IMG/VR virus record: IMGVR_UViG_3300037088_000213
Span: 1 to 24,604 of that record
DNA from: a virus
Length of the DNA: 24,604 nucleotides
Direction: 5' to 3' (one strand)
The position numbers and the translations under genes were made by a program. The notes under the pieces were generated by a model. It saw only the letters and a list, made by a program, of their open reading frames with translations. It searched no databases and was not told the DNA's origin. Below are positions 6,659 through 13,445 of the stretch, in pieces. Each line of letters starts with the position of its first letter. Position 1 is the first letter of the stretch.

Positions 6659-9115
6659 TTAGTATCTGTTAAGAACATTTTTCATATGCTCAACTTGTTC
6701 ATCAGAAAGTGAATAATTATCGTATGTATTTATGTTTTCATTCAATACTTTCTTTCCTGTGTTAGCTTGTGCATATTGTAGAAGATCTCTGGTTAACCAG
6801 AATGATTCTACTTTTTTCTCCGTAGTTAAGTCAGTATAGAATTGTGCTGTATCTAAAATACTTTCTTGTACTTTCGGATTTAATTTTTCCCAAATTGGCT
6901 GTAAGTCACTTGGAATATTTTCAACCAATGTTTCATTTAATGATCTGGTTGGTTTGAACAATGCTTTCTGCATTAATATAAGAACATCACTTTCGTTTGA
7001 ATAATTTCCCTTGTTTTCGTTCATGACAAAGTTTACTTTTTCCTTATCTTCTGGAGTTAAACCATAATAAGCGGCTTTCTTCTTTTCAGGTAAGAATAAT
7101 AAGAAGTGAGGATCTTCTGTCTTAGCGGCTTCGCGTTTTTTAGCGGCTTCGATGAGTTTCTTTATGTCTTTTGTTATCTGATTCGTATTTTCGTAAATTT
7201 TGGTTGTACCTAAAATTGTAAGTCTACTTTCTTCGACTTCAACTTCTTCGCCAGTATCTCCCATTTTTACAACTACAATTTTTGTAGTATCATCTGTTGC
7301 GAGAACTTCACCTGTACGAGTTGGTTCTTCAGTAGCTCCTTCAGTACCTTCTGGTTGTGCTGTTTCTTCATCTTTATCTCCCTTAACAGTAACAATCATA
7401 CCCGGAGTAATACCTAAACCTGTTTCTTCTTGTGGTGGAACTTCCTCAGTATTTACACCTTCAGCATCCTGAGCTGGTGTTTCTTCTACTGGTGGTGTTT
7501 CACCTTGTACTGGTGCTTCCTGAGCTGGTTTTTCTTCAGCTGGAGGTGTTTCCTGAGCCGGTTCTTCAACCTTAGGTTCTTCTGTTGCACCATCTGCTGG
7601 TTTTTCTTCTGGTTTATCTTCATAATAATTTGAAGGATCATCAGTTGTCATATCACCAATGGCTTCAGTAACACCTAATTTCTCAACAACTCTCTTTGTG
7701 TAGTCAATGTGTCTATCAATGACTTCTGCTTCATATTTTTGATAAGCGATAGAATCGGTAAGATTTTCAGCCAACATTTCTGAATAACGGATACCGTTAT
7801 CAGTTTGTTCTGCTACATATTCACCATATCTGATAGCGTTATCTACATGCTCGGCGATGTATTGAGTATAATCAACAATCTTTTCTGCACTTTCACTGAT
7901 GTAATCGGCGTAATCAACAAGATTGTCAACCGTTTCGGCTACATATTCAGCGTACATAATGTTCTTATCGAGATGTTCTGCGATATAATCAGCGTAATCA
8001 GCTATCTTATCAAAGTTTTCAGCGATGTATTCACTATATTTAATAGTGTTTTCAGTCTGTTCAGCTACATATTCGATAAAACTAATACCGTTATCTAACT
8101 TTTCAGCGATGTATTTTTGATAATCAATAACTTGGTCGGTTGTACCTGCTAAATAATCAATATAACCAATTGTTTTTTCGACTGCTTCTGCGATGTGGTC
8201 GTTGTGTTCGATAATGAGTTTTGTTTTTTCTTTGTTTTTCTCAACTCTTTCTTCCAGTTTGTCGTTTGTTTTCTTCAACTGTTTGTTTTCTTGAACTAAA
8301 ACATTAATCGCGTCTGCTATCTGATCAAGATATTCGGCCATTCTTTTTTGACCCTCGGATAATGTTTCGAATTCTTCATAAAGGCGAGAGAGTTTTTCCG
8401 GATCGAAATTCTTTGAATTAAGAGTTTCTTCAATGGAATTTTTTGTTTTCAATAACTCACTGTCTAAATAGGATTTGAACTCTTCCAATTTTGTCTGAGT
8501 TCCAATTTCGTTTTTTTCCATATTGAACAATTCATTTATTTTTGACTCCTCAGATATATCGAATATCCTGAAGTTTAAATTTTCATTGAATCCCAATGAT
8601 TCATTCATGTTTTTCAATTCCATTCGGGCTGAACTAAATCCGGGGTCTGCAACACAATCATAGGTGAATAACTTTTTAATTGTTACTTCACCATTCGATT
8701 CTGTTACACCGGCAGCTCTACTGGAAACGAAAATAGGTAGGTCATCATCTACAAGAGCTTGTGCTTCCTTTCCATAAAAGGTATTAGTTAATTTAATTTC
8801 TCCATCAACTCTATTGGTTTCCTTTATAAACCAAGCATTTTGAATTGTATGAGAAATACGAGTTAAGCTAGTATCAAATACATCTGGATGATCAAACTCT
8901 CCATAGACAACTTTTAACAGTTTTTTTCTTTCTAATAATTCACTAAGATGGGGTAAGAATTTCTCTGCGGTGTAAATCCTGTCATTTCTATTTCTAATAT
9001 TGAATTCTGTAAAAATACCCTTCATGATATATAGGATATTACCCTTACTACTTACGACCTCATTGATTTTCTCCAGACCACCCAATGTATTATCAATTAT
9101 TATTACATTTTTCAT
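6659..9115 (-). CDS. 21: Prohead protease fused to scaffold-like region (gp21/gp22 type)
   Basis: 818 residues, about four times T4 gp21. Residues 1-170 are the protease: GIFTEFNIRNRNDRIYTAEKF, GEFDHPDVF with catalytic H76, ISHTIQNAWF, and IFVSSRAAGVTE holding the serine (S131 or S132), then YDCVADPGFSS with D153 or D157 as third residue candidates. Residues 200-300 are helical and charged. Residues 302-483 hold 13 uninterrupted 14-residue repeats. Residues 492-566 form a Pro/Glu linker, 567-636 look like an SH3/KOW-like barrel (GMIVTVKGD...GEVLATDDTTKIVVVKMG), and 645-818 a helical end domain. In T4 the protease cuts the scaffold inside the prohead and then itself; here both seem joined in one chain. 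No internal stop or frameshift is seen. It lies between portal and capsid genes, as genes 21 and 22 do in T4. Confidence 0.9.
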   Translation of the reverse strand: MKNVIIIDNTLGGLEKINEVVSSKGNILYIMKGIFTEFNIRNRNDRIYTAEKFLPHLSELLERKKLLKVVYGEFDHPDVFDTSLTRISHTIQNAWFIKETNRVDGEIKLTNTFYGKEAQALVDDDLPIFVSSRAAGVTESNGEVTIKKLFTYDCVADPGFSSARMELKNMNESLGFNENLNFRIFDISEESKINELFNMEKNEIGTQTKLEEFKSYLDSELLKTKNSIEETLNSKNFDPEKLSRLYEEFETLSEGQKRMAEYLDQIADAINVLVQENKQLKKTNDKLEERVEKNKEKTKLIIEHNDHIAEAVEKTIGYIDYLAGTTDQVIDYQKYIAEKLDNGISFIEYVAEQTENTIKYSEYIAENFDKIADYADYIAEHLDKNIMYAEYVAETVDNLVDYADYISESAEKIVDYTQYIAEHVDNAIRYGEYVAEQTDNGIRYSEMLAENLTDSIAYQKYEAEVIDRHIDYTKRVVEKLGVTEAIGDMTTDDPSNYYEDKPEEKPADGATEEPKVEEPAQETPPAEEKPAQEAPVQGETPPVEETPAQDAEGVNTEEVPPQEETGLGITPGMIVTVKGDKDEETAQPEGTEGATEEPTRTGEVLATDDTTKIVVVKMGDTGEEVEVEESRLTILGTTKIYENTNQITKDIKKLIEAAKKREAAKTEDPHFLLFLPEKKKAAYYGLTPEDKEKVNFVMNENKGNYSNESDVLILMQKALFKPTRSLNETLVENIPSDLQPIWEKLNPKVQESILDTAQFYTDLTTEKKVESFWLTRDLLQYAQANTGKKVLNENINTYDNYSLSDEQVEHMKNVLNRY
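7667..8212 (-). repeat. Thirteen 14-residue (42-base) coding repeats in scaffold region
   Basis: Within the protease-scaffold gene, units begin at residues 302, 316, 330 and so on to 470, with no insertion or deletion. The pattern is I/V-x-Y-x-x-Y-I/V-A-E-x-x-D/E-x-x. Fourteen residues equal two heptads, so a long coiled-coil rod is expected. The DNA copies are diverged, so the repeat is kept by selection on protein and not by recent duplication. Confidence 0.9.
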
Positions 9116-9137
9116 AGTCTATGGTTTCAATGCTTTT

Positions 9138-9150
9138 TTTATATATATTC
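9138..9150 (-). promoter_or_regulatory. Late-promoter motif before protease-scaffold gene
   Basis: The minus strand reads GAATATATATAAA, ending 22 bases from the ATG. It is a variant of the shared late motif. Confidence 0.5.
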
Positions 9151-9202
9151 ACCAAATAATATGGTATTTTTCCATTAAAAAGATATGTTTGACCTCAACT
9201 GA

Positions 9203-9214
9203 TTAATATATAAC
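9203..9214 (+). promoter_or_regulatory. Late-promoter motif before orphan plus-strand gene
   Basis: TTAATATATAAC, an 11 of 12 match to the form before the 111-residue gene at 14902, ends 18 bases before the ATG at 9233. The inserted gene therefore has its own promoter. Confidence 0.6.
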
Positions 9215-9232
9215 AAGAAAACCCTTTAAAGC

Positions 9233-9577
9233 ATGCTAATTTCAAAGATTGTTCAGATTGTAATTACGAAAAGAAATATCGGATTTTTTCGTAAAAAAGG
9301 ATACGATGCTGAAATGATGGATACCCTTAGTGTATTTGTGGGAGATTTACCCGAAAATAGTCATTGTGAAGTTGATGTTTCTTGTGATAATTGTAAAAAA
9401 ATTAGAAAAATGAAATATTTTGAGTATAAAAGATATGGTGATAAATATATGTGTAGACAATGTTCGGAAGGTAAAAGGCAAGAAACAAGCATGAAAAATT
9501 GGGGGGTTGATAATCCCTCCAAGAGTGATATAATAAAACAAAAGATAAGTGATACCTTAAAAAAATTAAAATCTTAG
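9233..9577 (+). CDS. Orphan homing-endonuclease-like zinc-binding protein (114 aa)
   Basis: The only plus-strand gene inside the head block. It has a likely zinc ribbon, C51-x2-C54 and C74-x2-C77, in VDVSCDNCKKIRKMKYFEYKRYGDKYMCRQC. After it comes TSMKNWGVDNPSKSDIIKQKISDTLKK, resembling the T-x-x-K-x-(Y/W)-G-V-x-N-P-S unit that recurs in the DNA-binding parts of phage homing-endonuclease-like proteins. No HNH or GIY-YIG nuclease motif is present, so this is either a remnant, a stand-alone DNA-binding protein, or half of a split enzyme. It has its own promoter motif, and its stop codon overlaps the portal stop by four bases. It lies where T4 carries genes 67 and 68. Confidence 0.72.
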   Translation: MLISKIVQIVITKRNIGFFRKKGYDAEMMDTLSVFVGDLPENSHCEVDVSCDNCKKIRKMKYFEYKRYGDKYMCRQCSEGKRQETSMKNWGVDNPSKSDIIKQKISDTLKKLKS

Positions 9578-11388
9578 ATAGTGGGTGTTTGTCCACCACC
9601 TTGTCCTTGTCCACCGGCCTGACCACCTCCACCCTGAGGTCCACCAGCTGGGCCACCCTGAGGAACACCACCTTGCGGTGCACCACCCTGAGGACCACCA
9701 ACACCACCTTGCGGTGCACCACCCTGAGGACCACCAACACCACCTTGAGCACCACCTTCAGGGGCACCACCTTCAGGAGGCGGAATTTCTCCACCACCAC
9801 CCGGACCACCACCACCCGGCTCTTCTGGTGGATTTAATCCCTGCTCTAGCATAAATTTCTTTCGTTCTATCATTTTATATTTCTCATTTTCTTCAATATC
9901 TTTATCAGTGAATTTCATGATATTACGGGCTATCCATTCAACACTTAAATATGGTTTATCTCCCATATCTCTTAAATTACTGGATAGATTGGCTGCTATT
10001 GATGCCCTTTTATCTAAGTTGGCTAAATATTTCCATTCTTCAAATAACACATCAGAATTAAACATTAACTTCATAGAGTTAAAGAATACAACATCTTTCT
10101 TTAATTCTGGAAAATTCAAAATCATTTGAATTCTCAAAGGTTTAGTAATAATTTCTTTAAAAATGGTTCTAATACGATTGATAAAATTCTTGAACTTAAT
10201 TTCATCTCTGGTTATCTGAGTAGTTGAGTCATATAATGTACCACCACCACTTTCTTCTTCGAATCTTTGGAATGGAATTTTACTTGCTCTTTTAAAATTC
10301 TTAAAGAACCATTGTAAAGTAACATCTTCTGCTAGATTATTTTGTTCTGGTTTTACTATTTCGAATGATGGTGTTTGACCAGCACTTGATGGAAACCAGA
10401 AATCTTTTGCGTGAGGAATGTTTGTACTTCCATTCATCATAACCAATCCTAAGTGTTCATCCCATTGAACATCTTCATGGTAATCGGACATTAATTCATA
10501 AATCTGTTGTTCGGCTTGTTGACGGGATAAACCATCAACTGGAATTATAAATTTTTTGTAAAGAGAAGCTTGATTAATATTGTATAATAATTTTGCCTGT
10601 TCAATCATTTTTAATTGATTAAAAGGTCTAATAAGGTTTTCAACATAACTTGTATCACCATATTCATTATTATTAGAATATGATATGTATACAATTTGTG
10701 AATCCAATAATACTCTACGAAGTTGAGGATTATCTGGGTATTGAATCCAGATCATTGTATTGGATACTGGATCTGTAGCCACAATTAATGTTATTGGATC
10801 AAGTGGGGCCAAATCTATGATATTTTTTTGACGATCATCATAAATGATTTCATAAGCGATATAACCATCAATCAATAAACTTTTAAGATAATTCCAAGCA
10901 ACGACACCATCAATAAAATTGAATTCGTTCATTAATCTATCAAACACTTCTTGATATTTTTGTCTTGTTGTTTGGTCGTAACTATCTGGTAAATCCTTTA
11001 TATAACAAAATTTGTTATTGTCATCATATATAATACACTCATCACATATTTGAATGATGAAGTCCTTTATTTCATCTTTGATTGAATATTGTCTTAGAAT
11101 TTTTCTTTTATCTAAATATGTTCTATCTAAATAGGCTATTGATTTCTTATCGAGAAAACGAGCAATCGTTTTTTTAGTAAATAAATCATACATATTTGTA
11201 CTCTGGGGATGGTATAAAACATCACTCGTTTCTTCATGAACACCCAAGGCATAAGCATTTTTGATCTTCATATCATTATAATCAAGACCACCAAAAACAT
11301 TAGATAATCCTCTTAAAACTCTGTTGAAAATTGTCGGGTTTTGTTGGGCTGACTGTTGACTTGAATAATCACCTCTATAACTTGCCAC
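9574..11388 (-). CDS. 20: Portal protein, T4 gp20-like
   Basis: 604 residues against 524 in T4 gp20. Recognisable portal segments include FNFIDGVVAWNYLKSLLIDGYIAYEIIYDD, DLAPLDPITLIVATDP, RPFNQLKMIEQAKLLYNINQA, HAKDFWFPSSAGQTPSFEIVKPEQNNL and TTQITRDEIKFKNFINRIR, the last two close to the gp20 signatures. Twelve copies would form the vertex ring through which DNA enters and leaves the head. The start is a GTG (GTG GCA AGT TAT); no upstream in-frame ATG is seen. Residues 519-604 form an unusual Gly/Pro/Gln/Ala tail, absent from T4 gp20 to my knowledge, with an exact 12-residue duplication. The tail is GC-rich in an AT-rich genome. It is followed by convergent transcription from the orphan zinc-ribbon gene. 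Confidence 0.93.
   Translation of the reverse strand: MASYRGDYSSQQSAQQNPTIFNRVLRGLSNVFGGLDYNDMKIKNAYALGVHEETSDVLYHPQSTNMYDLFTKKTIARFLDKKSIAYLDRTYLDKRKILRQYSIKDEIKDFIIQICDECIIYDDNNKFCYIKDLPDSYDQTTRQKYQEVFDRLMNEFNFIDGVVAWNYLKSLLIDGYIAYEIIYDDRQKNIIDLAPLDPITLIVATDPVSNTMIWIQYPDNPQLRRVLLDSQIVYISYSNNNEYGDTSYVENLIRPFNQLKMIEQAKLLYNINQASLYKKFIIPVDGLSRQQAEQQIYELMSDYHEDVQWDEHLGLVMMNGSTNIPHAKDFWFPSSAGQTPSFEIVKPEQNNLAEDVTLQWFFKNFKRASKIPFQRFEEESGGGTLYDSTTQITRDEIKFKNFINRIRTIFKEIITKPLRIQMILNFPELKKDVVFFNSMKLMFNSDVLFEEWKYLANLDKRASIAANLSSNLRDMGDKPYLSVEWIARNIMKFTDKDIEENEKYKMIERKKFMLEQGLNPPEEPGGGGPGGGGEIPPPEGGAPEGGAQGGVGGPQGGAPQGGVGGPQGGAPQGGVPQGGPAGGPQGGGGQAGGQGQGGGQTPTI
9668..9739 (-). repeat. Exact 36-base tandem duplication in portal tail
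   Basis: Two identical adjacent 36-base units (9668-9703 and 9704-9739) each encode GGVGGPQGGAPQ in the portal's C-terminal tail, and a partial third follows. Exact identity at silent sites implies recent duplication, so length may vary between isolates or be misassembled. Confidence 0.9.
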
Positions 11389-11430
11389 AAATTGAAATTA
11401 TTTTTTATTTCAGTTATCCACTGAATATAA

Positions 11431-11442
11431 CCTATATATTAT
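11431..11442 (-). promoter_or_regulatory. Late-promoter motif before portal gene
   Basis: The minus strand reads ATAATATATAGG, about 43 bases before the GTG start. A second AT-rich stretch, TTAATATAAAA, lies just upstream of it and may be an alternative. Confidence 0.5.
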
Positions 11443-11461
11443 TTTATATTAATCAAAAAGT

Positions 11462-12277
11462 TTAATCTTTAAAGAGTTCGAAATGAGTTTCGAGCTGTCT
11501 AAGTTTTTTTAATAAATCTTTTTCATCACTGTCTAAATCACCTAATATTTTATCAAATGATTCTAATATTGCCTTAATTTTATCTTTTTCAATATCTATT
11601 TGAGAACTTTTATATGTTTCTATAATGTTTTTTCTATTTAACAATTTACAATCAATAAACATCATCCTCTGAGCAATCGTACTTGATATGGCATATAAAT
11701 CTGGACTTCCTGATGAAAATTTATTTATTTTATCTGGATCATAAGCCGTCAAAGAATATTCATATCCCCCATTCATCTTTAAAAGATTATATACAGCGTA
11801 AGATTCAGATCTCAATGGAACTTCATTTAGAACATTTTCCCCTTTTAAATGTATATTTTTATTTTTATCTATTCTATCACTATTAGCTTTAAATATTCTA
11901 TCAAAGACGGCTATTCTGTATTTATATGGCAAATAATCAAGATTAAGAGCATACATAATCATTTTTTTATTTTTTCCATATCTCTGAACTATTTTTTCCG
12001 ATTCTCTGAAACCTAATACATAAATAGGACACCATATTTTCAAAGAAGGTACATATTTTTTATCGATATATTTTTCCTCATAAAATTTATCACTTATGTA
12101 TTCGTATTTTATCAGGTAAAATTTACCCGGTAATAATTTAGATGGTTTGGCAACCATAACCTCTTTGTTATTGTTGTTAATCAAATCAAAAATGATATGA
12201 GTAGATTCATAAACACAAGTTTTCAAATTCTTGTTATATTCTCCCAATAAAGCGTAACATTCTTCAAGAAATGTCAT
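11462..12277 (-). CDS. Unrecognised protein between gp4-like and portal genes (271 aa)
   Basis: A soluble protein of 271 residues. The segments LLPGKFYLIKYEYISD, LKIWCPIYVLGFRES, YALNLDYLPYKYRIAVFDRIFK recall a pattern (PGxxYxFxY ... P..xVL ... LNxxYLPxxxR) that I associate loosely with T4-like virion proteins of unclear role. The C-terminal 50 residues are helical and charged. Length is close to T4 gp2 (DNA end protector), and gp2 and gp4 genes lie near each other in T4, but I see no motif proving gp2; the baseplate wedge gp53 is another neighbour of gene 4 in T4. It starts three bases after the gp4-like stop, so it shares that transcript. A head- or baseplate-related role is inferred from position only. 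Confidence 0.6.
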   Translation of the reverse strand: MTFLEECYALLGEYNKNLKTCVYESTHIIFDLINNNNKEVMVAKPSKLLPGKFYLIKYEYISDKFYEEKYIDKKYVPSLKIWCPIYVLGFRESEKIVQRYGKNKKMIMYALNLDYLPYKYRIAVFDRIFKANSDRIDKNKNIHLKGENVLNEVPLRSESYAVYNLLKMNGGYEYSLTAYDPDKINKFSSGSPDLYAISSTIAQRMMFIDCKLLNRKNIIETYKSSQIDIEKDKIKAILESFDKILGDLDSDEKDLLKKLRQLETHFELFKD

Positions 12278-12280
12278 AAA

Positions 12281-12799
12281 TTAAAATAATTTTACTTTTG
12301 GATTGTCTTTATCTTCAAAAAACTTAGGTGTTATTATATAAAATTCAATCCCTTTTTTTTCACAAAATTTCTTAGCAGCTGACCACTTGATAATATTTTT
12401 CTGAAATGTTCTCAAAGCATATTCGTAATTCTTCAAGGATTTTGCTGTTTTTGTCTTAGGTTCTTTTGGTGGTTCAAAATTTCTATATTCACTCCAAGGT
12501 TTTATTTCTAAAACAACTATACGAGTACTACCATCACTCTTTTTAAATTCACAATAAGCGTCAGGATAATAACGATGTGTACTCCAATTTCCATGTTCAT
12601 TAACTTCATATGGAATTGTTAATCCCTCAGCTGACCACTTTAAAACTCTATTATTGTTGTCTAAATAGTAATAGAGTTTCCTTTCCCAAGATGATCTAAA
12701 ATAAATTCTTTCAAGATCTCCCAAATATTTATCTGGGTTCATACAAACATAAAGACCCTGATGGTATTTTTTATTATTAGGTGGATGACTATTTCCCAT
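12281..12799 (-). CDS. 4: Head completion nuclease-fold protein, T4 gp4-like
   Basis: 172 residues; T4 gp4 has about 150. The gp4 pattern is clear: HQGLYVCMNPDKYLGDLERIYFRSSWERKLYYYLDNN, VLKWSAEGLTIPYEV, HRYYPDAYCEF, VVLEIKPW, and ALRTFQKNIIKWSAAKKFCEKKGIEFYIITPKFF. The aspartate of RYYPDAY and the E-x-K of LEIKP are the residues of a PD-(D/E)xK nuclease fold. In T4, gp4 acts on filled heads before tails join. An in-frame extension of about 20 residues lies between EIKP and the next helix (EYRNFEPPKEPKTKTAKSL). It is followed at three bases by the 271-residue gene and preceded by the sigma factor gene, whose last codons contain its promoter motif. Confidence 0.85.
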   Translation of the reverse strand: MGNSHPPNNKKYHQGLYVCMNPDKYLGDLERIYFRSSWERKLYYYLDNNNRVLKWSAEGLTIPYEVNEHGNWSTHRYYPDAYCEFKKSDGSTRIVVLEIKPWSEYRNFEPPKEPKTKTAKSLKNYEYALRTFQKNIIKWSAAKKFCEKKGIEFYIITPKFFEDKDNPKVKLF

Positions 12800-12813
12800 A
12801 AACTATTTTTATT

Positions 12814-12825
12814 TTTATATATTAA
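12814..12825 (-). promoter_or_regulatory. Late-promoter motif before gp4-like gene
   Basis: The minus strand reads TTAATATATAAA and overlaps the stop codon and last codons of the gp55-like gene, ending 14 bases from the gp4-like ATG. Being partly coding, it is less free to drift, yet still matches the shared motif. Confidence 0.55.
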
Positions 12826-13195
12826 AAAATCCCTCACCATCATTACAAGAGTCCAAACTTATTGTGGGAATCCCCTCTTGATTTGATTTTTTATTCAATA
12901 ATTTATTATACCCATCCGCTGCCCCTCTTTTAAAAATTTCAGTGAAATAGGGCATTGCTACTTTAAATTTTTTATCATTGAAACTATTCCAATTTAAATA
13001 CATGAATAATAATCCAGATTGTAAACAATCTTTTTTATCATCCTCAGTTTTGTAACGGTGTTTTAATTTTACAATAGTGTTATCACCAATTAATTTAATC
13101 ATTATTTCAGCTTTTTTAGTTAAAAATCCCTTTCCTTTTGATAATACTATTTGATAATAAAAATCATCTTCATCGAGATATCCTTTTTTTGACAT
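12815..13195 (-). CDS. 55: Late-transcription sigma factor, gp55-like
   Basis: 126 residues; T4 gp55 has 185. The likeness is in a conserved core: IKLIGDNTIVKLKHRYKTEDDKKDCLQSGLLFMYLNWNSFNDKKFKVAMPYFTEIFKRGAADGYNKL corresponds to the gp55 pattern of a region-2-like helix pair (EMIxDGIxxCxxxxxNFDxxKxxNPxAYFTQIxxxAFxRRI). That region binds core RNA polymerase and the late promoter. The C-terminus ends ISLDSCNDGEGFFNI; in T4 the gp55 tail holds a short hydrophobic-acidic motif for the sliding clamp, and FFNI could do the same here. The short N-terminus has DEDDFYYQIVLSKGKG. Position ahead of head genes fits a late regulator. The likeness is moderate, so another small helical protein is possible. 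Confidence 0.7.
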   Translation of the reverse strand: MSKKGYLDEDDFYYQIVLSKGKGFLTKKAEIMIKLIGDNTIVKLKHRYKTEDDKKDCLQSGLLFMYLNWNSFNDKKFKVAMPYFTEIFKRGAADGYNKLLNKKSNQEGIPTISLDSCNDGEGFFNI

Positions 13196-13333
13196 ACATT
13201 AGTTCTTGCTTTTTTTGATCTTATAGTGAAATACCATAAAAATCAAGGAAGATAAAAGAATCTGAATAGGAGTAGGAAGGATTAAAAAGGAATATAAATT
13301 TATCGGTCAATTTTCAAACTTTTCTTATTTTTC

Positions 13334-13357
13334 GACATATATTATAATATATATGTC
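13334..13357. repeat. AT-rich inverted repeat in intergenic region
   Basis: A near-palindrome of 24 bases begins GACATATAT and ends ATATATGTC with six AT bases between. It lies in the 250-base gap between the sigma factor start and the terminator at 13390. It could be an operator or a weak hairpin. Apart from this, the terminator and AT-rich DNA, I see no gene in the gap. Confidence 0.55.
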
Positions 13358-13389
13358 ATTTTATAAATTTTGTTTAATTTATTTTCAAT

Positions 13390-13427
13390 GAAAAACCACC
13401 GACAGAAAAATCCATCGGTGGTCTTTT
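13390..13427 (-). terminator. Rho-independent terminator after 429-residue gene
   Basis: An eight-pair stem (ACCACCGA with TCGGTGGT) encloses a 12-base loop, 19 bases past the stop at 13446. Five T residues follow on the minus strand, and T-rich sequence also follows on the plus strand, so it may act both ways. Confidence 0.82.
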
Positions 13428-13445
13428 GTTTTTAAGAACTAAAAA

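Noticed and set aside
7200-8098. Several plus-strand open frames
   Set aside because: They mirror the Pro/Glu linker and coiled-coil repeats of the protease-scaffold gene, giving Ser/Thr-rich or Phe/Ile-rich nonsense proteins.
7667-8212. 42-base periodic repeats that might be a CRISPR array
   Set aside because: The period is 14 codons in frame, copies are diverged at DNA level, and there are no unique spacers; it is a coding repeat.
9585-9854. Plus-strand open frames rich in His/Pro or Thr
   Set aside because: They are antisense shadows of the GC-rich repetitive portal tail and have no sensible composition or start context.
13302-13311. AAATTGACCG shared with 21530 region
   Set aside because: A ten-base match in AT-rich intergenic DNA with no common placement relative to genes; likely chance.
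13388-13435. Short open frame MKNHRQKNPSVVFCF
   Set aside because: It coincides with the terminator hairpin and is best explained by it.
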